This document shows, piece by piece, positions 44,650 through 53,698 of a DNA stretch of 60,687 bases (position 1 is its first letter; the number at the start of each line of letters is the position of its first letter). A program made the position numbers and the translations under genes. The notes beneath the pieces were generated by a model, which did not search any database, was not told the DNA's origin, and saw only the letters and a program-made list of their open reading frames with translations. Origin of the DNA: Acidimicrobiales bacterium (GTDB lineage Bacteria; Actinomycetota; Acidimicrobiia; Acidimicrobiales; JAHWLA01); the NCBI GenBank assembly GCA_035536915.1, contig DATLNE010000043.1, positions 1-60,687 of the forward strand. Direction: 5' to 3'.

Positions 44650-44862
44650 TCAGCGGCCGGTGCGAGTGCGCATCTCGTCGGCCGCGGCCCGCAGGTGGGC
44701 GGCGGCGGAGCGCACCTCGACCAGCGCCGGGCGCAGTTCGCCGAGGCGAACGGTGCTGCGGCGCAGTTCGGCGGCCTCCTGCGCGGCACGGCGGGCGAAC
44801 GCCGCGATGAGCACGAGGCCGACGGAGGTGATGAGAAGGGGAACGAGCCAGATGGTGGTCAC
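44650..44862 (-). CDS. Small membrane/coiled-coil protein
   Basis: 70 residues. One N-terminal membrane segment (IWLVPLLITSVGLVLIAAFA) followed by a charged helix rich in Ala, Arg and Glu (RRAAQEAAELRRSTVRLGEL), likely a coiled coil. GTG start overlaps the stop of the preceding gene (GTGA). It stands 25 bp before tatA in the same direction, so it may belong to the same transcript. Function unknown. Confidence 0.6.
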   Translation of the reverse strand: MTTIWLVPLLITSVGLVLIAAFARRAAQEAAELRRSTVRLGELRPALVEVRSAAAHLRAAADEMRTRTGR

Positions 44863-45236
44863 AGTGAATGGTCCTCGCCGGCCAACGTACCCGTCAGCCG
44901 CTCGAACCAGTCGTCGCCCTTCAGTTCGAAGTGGAACTCCAGCAGGTCGTCGTAGTTGACGGGGGCACCGGAGTGCTCCTCGTCGAGCTCGGCCGGCATC
45001 TGCCACACCGACAGGCGCACGCCGGATGCGACCAGGACGTCGACCACCCGCTGCTCGGCGGGCTTGGCCACCGCCATGCGGCAGGCCGGACAACGGAACG
45101 CGTAGGAGCCTTCGTTGGTCGTGGAGCACAACCGCACCTGCACGTCGCGGGTGGTGAGCTCGACATCCCCACACGTGGGGCAACTGGCCTTGATCGTGGC
45201 CACCCATGCCTCCTTGGTTCCCTTTGCAGTACCCAT
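44859..45236 (-). CDS. Zinc-ribbon hypothetical protein
   Basis: 125 residues from the ATG at 45236. A better ribosome site (AAGGAGG, 5 bp spacing) precedes an in-frame GTG at 45203, which would give 114 residues beginning VATIKASCPTCGDV; this second start may be the real one. Cys pairs CPTCGD and CPACRM, about 40 residues apart, indicate a zinc ribbon; the C-terminal half is acidic with EFHFELKGDDWFERLTG. No function is known. Confidence 0.7.
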   Translation of the reverse strand: MGTAKGTKEAWVATIKASCPTCGDVELTTRDVQVRLCSTTNEGSYAFRCPACRMAVAKPAEQRVVDVLVASGVRLSVWQMPAELDEEHSGAPVNYDDLLEFHFELKGDDWFERLTGTLAGEDHSL

Positions 45237-45399
45237 CGGCCTTCTCCCTCTGAGACCTTGAGCGAATCGTCCCCCGCTCCCTCTTCGCAGCATGCGCCAT
45301 CGGAGGCTTCGCGGCTATGGCCCGAATGGGGCATTTTCGGGTGTGTGCGTAACTAGTCCCCATCTCAACCGGCGCCCCCGAAATGCCGATGGGAACAGC

Positions 45400-47322
45400 G
45401 TGCCGGACCCCCAGCATCTCGAGCGGCTGCACTCCGTCCTGCGCGGGCTGGCGGCGGGCGCGGACCCGGCTCGCCTCCTCTCCGACGTGCTCGGGGGCGC
45501 CTTGGCGGCCACCGGCGCCCGTGAGGGGCTGGTGCTGCGCGCCGGAGCGGACCGCAGCGCCGTCGTCGCCATCACCGGCGAGGTGTCCGACTTCCTCCGC
45601 GAGACGGCACACGCCGCCCTCGTCTCCGACCGCCTCCAGCGCCGCCGCGACGGCGACACCGGCATGGTCGCGGTGGCCGAGCCGTTGCGGGCGGGCGGCC
45701 GCATCGTGGGCGCCCTCGCGGTGGCGGGCAACGCCAAGCGGGTCGACGCTGCCGGCCTCCCCCTGTACGGCGATGCCACCACCCTGATCCTCGACCGCCG
45801 CGCCCCGTCGGGCTCGGCCGAACTGCCCGAGGTGCTGCACACACTGGCTGCCCTGGGCGCCGAGGTCGACACCTACGCCGTGCTCAGCCGCATCTTCGAC
45901 GCCTGCCAGCAGCTCTTCGGCGTGGCCTCGGGCTTCTGCGCCCTCTTCCAGGACGGCGCAGTCAAGGTCGGCCACTACCGGGGCATCGACCACGAGCGCC
46001 TCCTGCGGGCTTCGCGCCACCCCGAGTTCCGTTCCATGCTGTTGCCCGACGAGTTGCGGGTGGAGCCCGCCAACCACCCCGTGGTGGCCCAGTTGGCCCG
46101 CCTCGGCGAAGTCGCCGTCTGCGTGCCCTTGGTGGCCGACGGCCGCAAGATCGGCCACCTCGTGCTGCTCTTCCCCGGCCCGCCCGACCCCGCTCGTGCC
46201 GCCGTGCTCTCGGCCTTCGCCGCCCACGCCGCCTCGTGCCTGCGCACCGCCGAGCTGTACCGCCTGGTGGGCGACCACGAGGAGCAGCTCACGTCGATCG
46301 TCCACTCCATGCCGAACCCGGTGGTCGTGGTCGACGAAGCGGCCCGCATCGTGGAGGTCAACGGCGCGGCCGGCGAGCTGTTCCGCATGGCGTCGAACTT
46401 CGAGTCGGGCCAGCCCGTGGCGGGCCGCCTGGGCAACGAGCTGTTGGAGGCCATGCTGGCCGAAGGGGCCGACGAAGGGGCCGCCGAAGTGGTGCTCGGC
46501 ATCGAGGAGCAGCGGGTCTACCGGGCCACCGTGCGTCGGGTGCGCTCGGCCTCGGGCCGCACGCTGGGCCGGGTGCTGGTGCTCGACGACCTCACCGGCG
46601 AGCGCCAGGTCGACGCCCTCAAGGCCGACTTCGTGGCTGTCATCGGCCACGAGTTGCGCACCCCGCTCACCGTCATGAAGGGCTACCTCCACACCCTCAC
46701 CAAGCGGTGGGCGACCCTGGCCGACGACAAGCGGGAGACCGCGCTGGGTGCCCTCCAGTCGAACGTGGGCCGCCTCGAACGCCTCATCGAAGACCTGCTG
46801 TTCGTCTCGGCGATCGAGCAGCGCCGCTGCCGGGTGGAGCTCGAACTGCACGACCTGGGCGGGCTGTTGGAAGAGCAGGCGGCCAACCACGAACGGGTGG
46901 TCGTTCGCCGCCCCCGTCGCCCGGTGGAGCTGGAGCTCGACGCCACCAAGGTGCACCAGGTCGTCCACCACCTGCTCGACAACGCGGTGAAGTACTCGGA
47001 AGGCGAAGTCGTCGTCGACCTGGTCGACAAGGGCGAGGTGGTGGAGGTCTCCGTCACCGACACCGGCCCCGGCATCTACTCGGGCGACATCGCCCACCTG
47101 TTCGAGCGCTTCCGCCAACTCGACGGCACCACCACCCGGGCCCACGGCGGCGTGGGCATCGGCCTCTACCTGTGCAAGCGCATCATCGAGGCCTTGGGCG
47201 GCCGCATCTGGTGCGAGAGCCGCCTCGGCGTGGGCAGCCGCTTCGCCTTCACCCTGCCCAAGGACGCGGCGGCGCCCGAGCCGGTGGGCGGCGCCAACCA
47301 GACGGGCATCCGGCTGCCGTAA
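45400..47322 (+). CDS. GAF/PAS-domain sensor histidine kinase
   Basis: 640 residues from the GTG at 45400 (VPDPQHLERL), preceded by a weak GGGA; the frame is open further upstream to 45292. No membrane segments. Two GAF-like modules (about 15-135 and 150-305), one PAS domain (about 315-400, SIVHSMPNPVVVVDEAARIV), HisKA with phospho-accepting H417 in FVAVIGHELRTPLTVMKGYL, and HATPase (LLDNAVKYSEG, DTGPGIYSGDI, GGVGIGLYLCKRI). All ATPase boxes are intact. No response regulator gene is adjacent, so it is an orphan within this window. Confidence 0.93.
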   Translation: MPDPQHLERLHSVLRGLAAGADPARLLSDVLGGALAATGAREGLVLRAGADRSAVVAITGEVSDFLRETAHAALVSDRLQRRRDGDTGMVAVAEPLRAGGRIVGALAVAGNAKRVDAAGLPLYGDATTLILDRRAPSGSAELPEVLHTLAALGAEVDTYAVLSRIFDACQQLFGVASGFCALFQDGAVKVGHYRGIDHERLLRASRHPEFRSMLLPDELRVEPANHPVVAQLARLGEVAVCVPLVADGRKIGHLVLLFPGPPDPARAAVLSAFAAHAASCLRTAELYRLVGDHEEQLTSIVHSMPNPVVVVDEAARIVEVNGAAGELFRMASNFESGQPVAGRLGNELLEAMLAEGADEGAAEVVLGIEEQRVYRATVRRVRSASGRTLGRVLVLDDLTGERQVDALKADFVAVIGHELRTPLTVMKGYLHTLTKRWATLADDKRETALGALQSNVGRLERLIEDLLFVSAIEQRRCRVELELHDLGGLLEEQAANHERVVVRRPRRPVELELDATKVHQVVHHLLDNAVKYSEGEVVVDLVDKGEVVEVSVTDTGPGIYSGDIAHLFERFRQLDGTTTRAHGGVGIGLYLCKRIIEALGGRIWCESRLGVGSRFAFTLPKDAAAPEPVGGANQTGIRLP

Positions 47323-47339
47323 CGGGTAGTGCCGCCGTC

Positions 47340-48110
47340 ATGCACGGCGAGCTCACCTTCATCGGCACGGCCACCGTCCTGTTGCGGGTGGGCGGCTTCA
47401 CCATCCTCACCGACCCCAACTTCCTGCACGCGGGCGACCGCGTGTACCTGGGGCTGGGGCTGCGATCGAAGCGGCTGACCGAGCCCGCTCTGCAGATCGC
47501 CGACCTGCCGCCGTTGGACTTCGTCGTGCTCTCCCACCACCACGGCGACCATTTCGACAGGGTGGCCGCCGCCGAGCTCGACAAGGACGTGCCCATCGTC
47601 ACCGAGCCCCACGCGGCGCGGAAGCTGCGCAGCCAGGGCTTCCGTCGTCCCATCGAACTGCGTACGTGGGAGTTCTGCGAGTTCACCCGGGGCGAGTCGA
47701 GGGTGCGGGTGACGTCGATGCCGGGCAAGCACGCACCGGCGCCGCTCGGCGCCTTGCTGCCGCCGGTCATGGGCTCGATGCTGGAGTTCGACGACGGGTC
47801 CCGCCTCTACATCACCGGCGACACCTTGGTCGACGACCGGCTGCACGACATCGCCACCCGTTACCCCGACATCGACCTGTGCGTCATCCACCTGGGCGGC
47901 ACCCGGGTGGCGGGCATCCTGCTCACCATGGACGCAGCCCTTGGGGTGCGGGCGCTGCAGATCGTGCGACCCCGCACCGCAGTGCCCGTGCACTACAACG
48001 ACTACCCGGTGTTCAAGTCGCCGCTGGCCGACTTCCAACGGGCGGCCGCCGAGGCGGGCCTGGCCACTGAACTGCACTACGTGGCGCACGGCGACACCTA
48101 TCGGTTCTGA
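47340..48110 (+). CDS. MBL-fold metal-dependent hydrolase (UlaG-like)
   Basis: 256-residue metallo-beta-lactamase-fold enzyme. The metal motif H66-H67-H68-G-D70-H71 is present in VVLSHHHGDHFD, with further ligands in YITGDTLVD and VPVHYNDYPVF. The N-terminus MHGELTFIGTATVLLRVGGF is typical of the UlaG/YtnP-like branch, which includes lactonases and RNases. ATG start; the substrate is unknown. Followed by the GDPD gene, 7 bp away. Confidence 0.88.
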   Translation: MHGELTFIGTATVLLRVGGFTILTDPNFLHAGDRVYLGLGLRSKRLTEPALQIADLPPLDFVVLSHHHGDHFDRVAAAELDKDVPIVTEPHAARKLRSQGFRRPIELRTWEFCEFTRGESRVRVTSMPGKHAPAPLGALLPPVMGSMLEFDDGSRLYITGDTLVDDRLHDIATRYPDIDLCVIHLGGTRVAGILLTMDAALGVRALQIVRPRTAVPVHYNDYPVFKSPLADFQRAAAEAGLATELHYVAHGDTYRF

Positions 48111-48117
48111 TGAAGCG

Positions 48118-48822
48118 GTGGACCCGCTGCTCCGTCCCCCGCTCGGCTTCGCCCACCGCGGCGCTCGTGCCCACGCGCCCGAGAACACGCTGGAGGCCTT
48201 CCAGTTGGCGCTGCGCTTGGGCGCCTCGGGGCTGGAGAGCGACGTGTGGCTGACGGCCGACGGCGTAACCGTGCTCGACCACGACGGGGTGGCCCGGGGC
48301 GGGTTGCGGCGCAAGTCGATCGCCGAGGTCAAGCGTGCCGAGTTGCCCGGCCATATGCCGTCGCTGGCCGAGCTGTTCGAGGAGTGCGGCACCGGCTTCC
48401 ACCTGTCGCTCGACGTGAAGGACCCGGCGGCCGCTGAGCCTGTGGTGCGCACGGCCGTCGAATGCGGCATGGCGCTCGACCACCTGTGGCTGTGCCACCC
48501 CGACTGGGAGCGGGTGGCGTCGTGGCGGGCGTTGGCCGATGACGTGCGCCTGGTCGACTCCACCCGCATGCGCCGTATCAAGGAAGGGGCGGAACGGCGG
48601 GCGGCGTCGCTGGCCGACGCGGGCATCGACGCCGTGAACATGCACTACAGCGACTGGACGGGCGGCATGGCCACGCTGTTCCACCGCTTCGGGCGCTACT
48701 GCTTCGGCTGGGACGCCCAACACGAGCGGGTGCTCGACGACGTCCTGCGCATGGGCATCGACGCCGTCTACTCCGACCACGTCGACCGCATGGTCGACGC
48801 CCTGGCCCGCGCCTCCCGCTAA
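48118..48822 (+). CDS. Glycerophosphodiester phosphodiesterase
   Basis: 234-residue GDPD-family enzyme, which cuts glycerophosphodiesters into glycerol-3-phosphate and an alcohol. The catalytic pattern is visible: H13-R14-G in GFAHRGA, E22-N in APENTLEAF, E40 and D42 in LESDVWLTADG, and H55 in VLDHDG. GTG start at 48118. The length is that of a single-domain cytoplasmic member. It meets the signal peptidase gene tail to tail with a 4-bp overlap. Confidence 0.9.
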   Translation: MDPLLRPPLGFAHRGARAHAPENTLEAFQLALRLGASGLESDVWLTADGVTVLDHDGVARGGLRRKSIAEVKRAELPGHMPSLAELFEECGTGFHLSLDVKDPAAAEPVVRTAVECGMALDHLWLCHPDWERVASWRALADDVRLVDSTRMRRIKEGAERRAASLADAGIDAVNMHYSDWTGGMATLFHRFGRYCFGWDAQHERVLDDVLRMGIDAVYSDHVDRMVDALARASR

Positions 48823-49373
48823 AGACGGCCGAAGTCGCCGAGGGGCCAGAAGAGGAGGAAGGCGCGGCCCACGATCAGGTCCTGGTCGATGGGGCCGAAG
48901 ACCCGGCTGTCCTGGGAGTTGCCCCGGTTGTCGCCCATCACCCAGTACTGCCCTTGCTTCAGTGTGGTCTTGGAGAAGTCGGAGATGACGGTGCGCTCGG
49001 GCAGGTAGGGCTCGGTCAGCGCCCGGTCGTTCACGAACACCTGGTTGTCGCGCCCCTCGACGGTCTCGCCGGGGAGGCCGATCACCCGCTTGATGAGGTC
49101 CTTGTTGAGCGGCCCTTCCACCACGCCGGGCGGGCGCTTGAACACCACGATGTCGCCCCGGCCCGGGTGCGTGCTGCGTTTGGCCACCAGCACCCGGTCG
49201 TCGACCTTCAGCGTCGGGTGCATCGACGGCGAGGGGATGTAAAACGGCTGGAACAGCCACGTCTTGACCGCCAGCGCGGCCAGCAGGGCGCCGGCGATGA
49301 TGGCCACCCACTCCAGGCCGGTGCGCAGTGAGCGCGACCGGCTCGGCGGGGTCTCGTCGGCGAAAGCGGTCAC
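48819..49373 (-). CDS. lepB: Signal peptidase I
   Basis: 184-residue type I signal peptidase. One membrane helix (about 21-41) is followed by catalytic S50 in IPSPSMHPTL and general-base K95 in KDLIKRVIGLPGE; the family boxes WVMGDNRGNSQDSR and GDIVVFKRP are also present. GTG start at 49373. It removes signal peptides from exported proteins, which the window has in large number. It lies just downstream of pafC in the same direction. Confidence 0.95.
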   Translation of the reverse strand: MTAFADETPPSRSRSLRTGLEWVAIIAGALLAALAVKTWLFQPFYIPSPSMHPTLKVDDRVLVAKRSTHPGRGDIVVFKRPPGVVEGPLNKDLIKRVIGLPGETVEGRDNQVFVNDRALTEPYLPERTVISDFSKTTLKQGQYWVMGDNRGNSQDSRVFGPIDQDLIVGRAFLLFWPLGDFGRL

Positions 49374-49385
49374 GGTCGGGCCACG

Positions 49386-50309
49386 CTACCGGTAGCGGGC
49401 CAGCACCCGGGTGGCAGCGGCCGCCGCCACGCCCTCGGCCCCTTGGCGCACGGTGGCTCGCGGGCCGAGGCGCAGCAGCAGTCGTTCCAGCCACGCCTGC
49501 TCGCTCACCCGCAAGGTGACGGTGTCGCCTTCCACCTTCTCGGCCGGGTACTGCTCGATGACCCAGCGGGCTTCGGGGGCCAGTGCGAGGACCACCACGG
49601 GGTCGTCGGGCCGGGGGTGGTAGACGGCGCTGGTCGGGGCGTCGGCGGGCGGGTCGAAGGTCTCGTCGAGCAGGACCGGGTTGCGCATGCGGTCGACCCG
49701 GAACATGCGCTCGCCGTCCGCGTCGTGCGACCAGGCGGGCACGTACCACTGCCCGGCTTGGCTGAACACCCGGTAGGGGTCGATGACCCGGCGGGCCCAG
49801 CGGTCCTTGCCGTAGGAGTAGTAGTCGACCTCGACGCGGCGACGTTGGGCGGCCGCCTCGCGCAACGTGGCCAGCACGTCGGCCGGTGCCTCCCCCAGCT
49901 CGACCTCGACGGCTTCGTCGGGGTCGACGCCGAGCACGGCGGCCAGCTTGTCGAGGCCTCGGGCCAGCGGGCCTTCGGGGTCGGTGCCGGGCTCGCTCAA
50001 CAGGGCGCTGCCTGCGGCGACCAGGGCCAGGCCCTCGGCCGGGGTCAGGCGCAACGGCCGGGCGAACCATTCGGCGTAGCGGATCCACACCCGTCCCTCG
50101 GCCACGTCGACTTCCATGAGCGTGTCGGGCGTGAAGGGGTGGACGCCGCACACGAAGAGCAGGTCGAGGTCGGCCAGCAGCTCGCGTTCGGTGCAGTCGA
50201 AGCGGGTGCAGACCTCTTCGACGGTGGGGCCGTCCTGCGACGCCACCCACGGCACCAAGGCCAGCAGCCGCCGCAGGCGCTCGTCGGCCGTCGCTCCCTT
50301 GGGGCTCAT
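49386..50309 (-). CDS. pafC: WYL-domain transcriptional regulator PafC
   Basis: 307 residues. A winged-helix N-terminus (about 5-70, RRLLALVPWVASQDGPTVEE) is followed by a WYL ligand-sensing domain (about 150-215, with DPYRVFSQAGQWYVPAW) and the WYL C-terminal extension. Paired with the adjacent WYL gene it matches PafB/PafC, which in mycobacteria form a heterodimer that activates the LexA-independent DNA-damage response. ATG overlaps the pafB stop by four bases. Confidence 0.9.
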   Translation of the reverse strand: MSPKGATADERLRRLLALVPWVASQDGPTVEEVCTRFDCTERELLADLDLLFVCGVHPFTPDTLMEVDVAEGRVWIRYAEWFARPLRLTPAEGLALVAAGSALLSEPGTDPEGPLARGLDKLAAVLGVDPDEAVEVELGEAPADVLATLREAAAQRRRVEVDYYSYGKDRWARRVIDPYRVFSQAGQWYVPAWSHDADGERMFRVDRMRNPVLLDETFDPPADAPTSAVYHPRPDDPVVVLALAPEARWVIEQYPAEKVEGDTVTLRVSEQAWLERLLLRLGPRATVRQGAEGVAAAAATRVLARYR

Positions 50310-51211
50310 ACGGCTTGCAACCAGGCGATCATGTCGTCGCGCAGGTCGGGCGAGGCGAGGACTTCGGCGTGGTCGAGGAAGCCGAGCACGAACGTGCGGA
50401 AGGCGTCGGTGTTGGTGACCCGCAACTCGACGACCACCGAGCCGTCGTCGCCGCGTTCGACCACGGCGTCGGCGCCCACCTTGGCCTCGGCCCACATGGC
50501 TTGTTCGACGTCGACCCACACCCGGGCCGTGCGCTCGTCCTCCTCCCCCATCTCCCACGGGTGCACCGGGCGGGTGGCCGGGGTGGACGGGCGTTCGAAG
50601 GCCTTGGGCTCGCCCGCCAGCGGCGCCGACTCGAAGCGGTCGAGGCGGAACGAACGCTCGCTCCCCTTGTCGCGGTCGAAGCCCGCCAGGTACCAGAACC
50701 CGTTGCGGTAGGCGAGGCGATAGGGGTCGACGGTCCGTTCGCTCCCCCGGTAGGCGAAGCGCACGGTGCGCCGCTCGCTCACCGCGCCGAAAAGGACAGG
50801 CAGGTGCTCGTTGCCTTCCAGGGCGGCGGCGGCCACGGCATCGACGTCGGCCGAGCCGCCCAGCTTCCAGATGGCGGCCTGGCTCTCCGAGCCTTCGAGA
50901 CGCACGGTGGAGGCAGCCAGGTGCAAGGCCGCCAGCTCGTCGGCGGTGAGGTCGGGGTCGGGCAGCTCGTACTGCTCACGGGGGATGCGGTAGCCGTCGC
51001 CCAGGGTGGGCTCCTCGGGGTCGAGCACCTCCACGGTGATGGGGATGCCCATGGCCCGCAGCGCTTCCTTGTCGCGTTCGAAGGCGCGACGCGCGGCCTG
51101 TTCGTTGTCGTCGTAGCCGGGCACGAGCACGGTGAGCTCGTGGCGCGACAAGGGACGGTCGGCATCGAGCAGGGCGGCCACCAGGTTGATCAGCCGCTCC
51201 AGGCGGTTCAC
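50306..51211 (-). CDS. pafB: WYL-domain transcriptional regulator PafB
   Basis: 301 residues. Helix-turn-helix at the N-terminus (RLERLINLVAALLDADRPLS then RHELTVLVPGY), WYL domain with DPYRLAYRNGFWYLAGFDRD, and a C-terminal extension. GTG start at 51211 overlaps the previous stop (GTGA). Same order as mycobacterial pafB-pafC, but three extra genes separate it from pafA here. Partner of the following gene as a DNA-damage regulator (family knowledge). Confidence 0.9.
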   Translation of the reverse strand: MNRLERLINLVAALLDADRPLSRHELTVLVPGYDDNEQAARRAFERDKEALRAMGIPITVEVLDPEEPTLGDGYRIPREQYELPDPDLTADELAALHLAASTVRLEGSESQAAIWKLGGSADVDAVAAAALEGNEHLPVLFGAVSERRTVRFAYRGSERTVDPYRLAYRNGFWYLAGFDRDKGSERSFRLDRFESAPLAGEPKAFERPSTPATRPVHPWEMGEEDERTARVWVDVEQAMWAEAKVGADAVVERGDDGSVVVELRVTNTDAFRTFVLGFLDHAEVLASPDLRDDMIAWLQAV

Positions 51212-52119
51212 GAGGTCGACATTACCGAGCGCGCCGCGGCCACCCCGGCGGCGGCCGCATAGGCGAAGAAGCCGGGGTCGTCGGCCGCGCTGCGGCCCAT
51301 GGTCGTGGCGGTGATGTCGAGTTCGGGCCCGTCGTCGGGCACGGGCATCAGCGGCGTTGCCTGCACGAGCTCGAGCACCGTGGTGGTGTGGTGGCTCATC
51401 CCGCGGTGCCGTTCCCTGGGGTCGGCGTCGCTGTAGCGGGGAGCGAGGATGGCCAGGCCACCCAGGGCGTGCACGAGGTCGACTGTGGCCGCCACGTCCA
51501 GGCTGCTGAAGCCGTAGGTGGTGTCGGTGCCCACCACGCCGGGGCCGGGGCCGACCACGACGGCGTCGGCGTCTGTGCCCACCAGCGCCGAGGCCACGTT
51601 CACTGCTTCGAGGTCGCCGCCGAAGGCCTGGCCCGCGGTGACCGTCACGTCGAAGAGGCCGTCGGCCACCAGGTCGGAGAGGGCCAAGGGCAACGCCGCG
51701 GTGTCGGTCATGACGTAGGCCAGGCGCTTGCCCGGCGCGCCGTGGCGAAAGGCTGCGGCCACCGCGGCCAGTTGGCTGTGCAGGAAGCAGGCCACCACCG
51801 GCTTGCCGTCGAGTGACCCCTCGCCCTCGACCACAGCCACGTCGGCCTGGAGGCTGGTGTAGCGCAGCTTGAGGATGTGGCCCGCGCCGGGGTTGTCCCA
51901 TTCCCGCCGCGACAGGTTCCAGTGCACGACGTCCCAGCCGCCCGTGCCGAGGCCCAGGTCGACGGCGGTGGCGTTCACGACCACCTCATCGCCCACCGCG
52001 ACGGGGCCCAGGAGCTCGGTGAGCACGTAGGCGCGCCTGCCGTTGTCGAGGGCGATCCGTTGCAGCCCTGGCCGTTCGAGGAGGAGCTCGGCGACGCTCG
52101 CCGTGGTGAAGCGCGGCAC
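51208..52119 (-). CDS. DUF3866 family protein
   Basis: 303 residues resembling DUF3866, an uncharacterised actinobacterial family. Visible: GHILKLRYTSLQADVAVVEG, GKPVVACFLHSQLAAVAAAF, RLAYVMTDTAALPLALSDLV and VVVGPGPGVVGTDTTYGFSS. No membrane segment or signal peptide. GTG start overlaps the preceding methyltransferase stop by one base (TAGTG) and the stop overlaps pafB (GTGA), so it is firmly embedded in the paf transcript. Confidence 0.8.
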   Translation of the reverse strand: MPRFTTASVAELLLERPGLQRIALDNGRRAYVLTELLGPVAVGDEVVVNATAVDLGLGTGGWDVVHWNLSRREWDNPGAGHILKLRYTSLQADVAVVEGEGSLDGKPVVACFLHSQLAAVAAAFRHGAPGKRLAYVMTDTAALPLALSDLVADGLFDVTVTAGQAFGGDLEAVNVASALVGTDADAVVVGPGPGVVGTDTTYGFSSLDVAATVDLVHALGGLAILAPRYSDADPRERHRGMSHHTTTVLELVQATPLMPVPDDGPELDITATTMGRSAADDPGFFAYAAAAGVAAARSVMSTS

Positions 52120-52919
52120 TAGGGGCGGCGGGCGATCACCGTGTACATGGGCCCGAACAGCGTGTTGACCTCGCCTGCCGCGTCGGCCCGCTGGAAGGCG
52201 GCCTCCCACCGGGCGATGTCGACATCGGTGGCATGGCCGCCGGCCTTCATGGCCTCGCGGGCCGCCCATGCAGGCGGGCGCAGGCCCGGCAGCAGGGGGA
52301 TGGCGTCGATGCGGGGGTGGCGGGCCACCACTTCCAGGCCGGCGTCTTCGGCGAAGGCGCCCAGCCGGGGGCCGGCCAAGCGCTCGCAGCCGCGGTCGGC
52401 GAGCATCTGCCAGTAGCGGTCCATGAGGTCTTCCAAGTCGGGGTCGAGGTCGCGCTCCGAACGGAAGGCCGAGCCGTCGGAGTCGACGACATAGAGGTGG
52501 CCGCCCGGCTTCAGCAGGTCGCGGGCATGGGCCACGATGGCGGCGCAGGCCTCCGGGGGGTTGTGGGCCAGCACATGGCGGATGTTGACCACGTCGGCTT
52601 CGCCCTCGGGCAGGCCGGTGGCTGTGGCGTCGCCTTGGCGTACCTCGGCGTTGTCGAGGCCTGCCTCGCTGATCAGTCGGCGCGCCGCCTCCAACGACTC
52701 GGCCCCCTGGTCGACGCCGACGATGGTGCCTCCGGGGCCGATGCGCCGGGCCAGTTCGACCAGGACCGCAGCCGGGCCGCAGCCCACGTCGATCACCCGG
52801 GCGCCCGGCACGATGCCCGCCTCGGCCCACCAACTGTCTTCGGCGGCCGCTGCGAAGGCGGCCATCATGCGGTAGCGGTTCAGCTCTTCGTCATTGATGC
52901 GCAGCGAGTAGTCGGTCAT
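52119..52919 (-). CDS. SAM-dependent methyltransferase (paralogue 2)
   Basis: 266-residue class I methyltransferase. The SAM site is in ARVIDVGCGPAAVLVELARR and IVGVDQGAESLEAA. Residues 1-25 ([20 protein letters not shown]) are nearly the same as in the preceding paralogue ([20 protein letters not shown]), showing a local duplication. The C-terminal part has LLPGLRPPAWAAREAMKAGG against [20 protein letters not shown]. Substrate unknown. ATG overlaps the stop of paralogue 1 (ATGA). Confidence 0.9.
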   Translation of the reverse strand: MTDYSLRINDEELNRYRMMAAFAAAAEDSWWAEAGIVPGARVIDVGCGPAAVLVELARRIGPGGTIVGVDQGAESLEAARRLISEAGLDNAEVRQGDATATGLPEGEADVVNIRHVLAHNPPEACAAIVAHARDLLKPGGHLYVVDSDGSAFRSERDLDPDLEDLMDRYWQMLADRGCERLAGPRLGAFAEDAGLEVVARHPRIDAIPLLPGLRPPAWAAREAMKAGGHATDVDIARWEAAFQRADAAGEVNTLFGPMYTVIARRP

Positions 52920-53698
52920 GGTTTCGCCCCCACGATTGTGAACTGCGAAACGTAGACCACGCCGCGCGGGACGCGCTCGGTGAGGGCCTTGTCCCAACGG
53001 GCGATGTCGTCCTCGGTGCACACGCCCGCGGCCAGCATCGCTTGGCGGCCTGCCCACGACGGCGGCCGCACGTCGGTGGACAACGGGAAGGCGTCGAAGC
53101 GAGCCTGGCGGTGCACCACCTCGAAGCCCGCGTCGCCCGCGTAGCGGCCCAGGTGGGGGCCGACGGCCAGGTCGTTGCCCATCGACTCGATGAAGCGCCA
53201 GTAGCGCTCGTCCATGTCGGCGACGTCGGGCTCGATGTCGTACTCGGTGATGTGTGTATCCGCCCACGTCTCGTTGAGGTAGACGTGCCCGCCGGAGCGC
53301 AGCAGGTCGGCGGCATGGCGCAGGATCTCGCCGATGCGGGGGCCGTTGTGGAGGAGCACGTGGCGCATGTGCACGATGTCCCACTCCCCCTCCGGCAAGC
53401 CGGTGGCCGCCGCATCGCCGGCGCGGATCTCGACGTGGGGGTGGTCGGCGGCGAGGGCGGCGGCCGTCTCCCGTGCTTCCTCCGATTGGTCGACGCCCAC
53501 CACTCGGCCTTCGGGGCCGACGGCTTCGGCCAGCTGCAGGAGCGGGAGGCCGGGGCCGCAGCCGACATCGACGATGCGGGCCCCGGGGCCGATGCCCGCG
53601 GCCTGCCACGACGGCTGTTCGGCGGCGCGGGCGTGGGTGGCCATCATGCGGTAGCGGTTGAGCTCGTGCTCGTTGAGGCGAAGCGTGTAGCCGCTCAC
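52916..53698 (-). CDS. SAM-dependent methyltransferase (paralogue 1)
   Basis: 260-residue class I methyltransferase with SAM motif [20 protein letters not shown] and the second acidic residue in [12 protein letters not shown] start at 53698 overlaps the pafA stop by four bases, so it is translated in direct coupling with the Pup ligase. Mycobacterial paf clusters have no such gene between pafA and pafB. A small-molecule substrate is more likely than protein, judged only from the C-terminal layout. Confidence 0.9.
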   Translation of the reverse strand: MSGYTLRLNEHELNRYRMMATHARAAEQPSWQAAGIGPGARIVDVGCGPGLPLLQLAEAVGPEGRVVGVDQSEEARETAAALAADHPHVEIRAGDAAATGLPEGEWDIVHMRHVLLHNGPRIGEILRHAADLLRSGGHVYLNETWADTHITEYDIEPDVADMDERYWRFIESMGNDLAVGPHLGRYAGDAGFEVVHRQARFDAFPLSTDVRPPSWAGRQAMLAAGVCTEDDIARWDKALTERVPRGVVYVSQFTIVGAKP

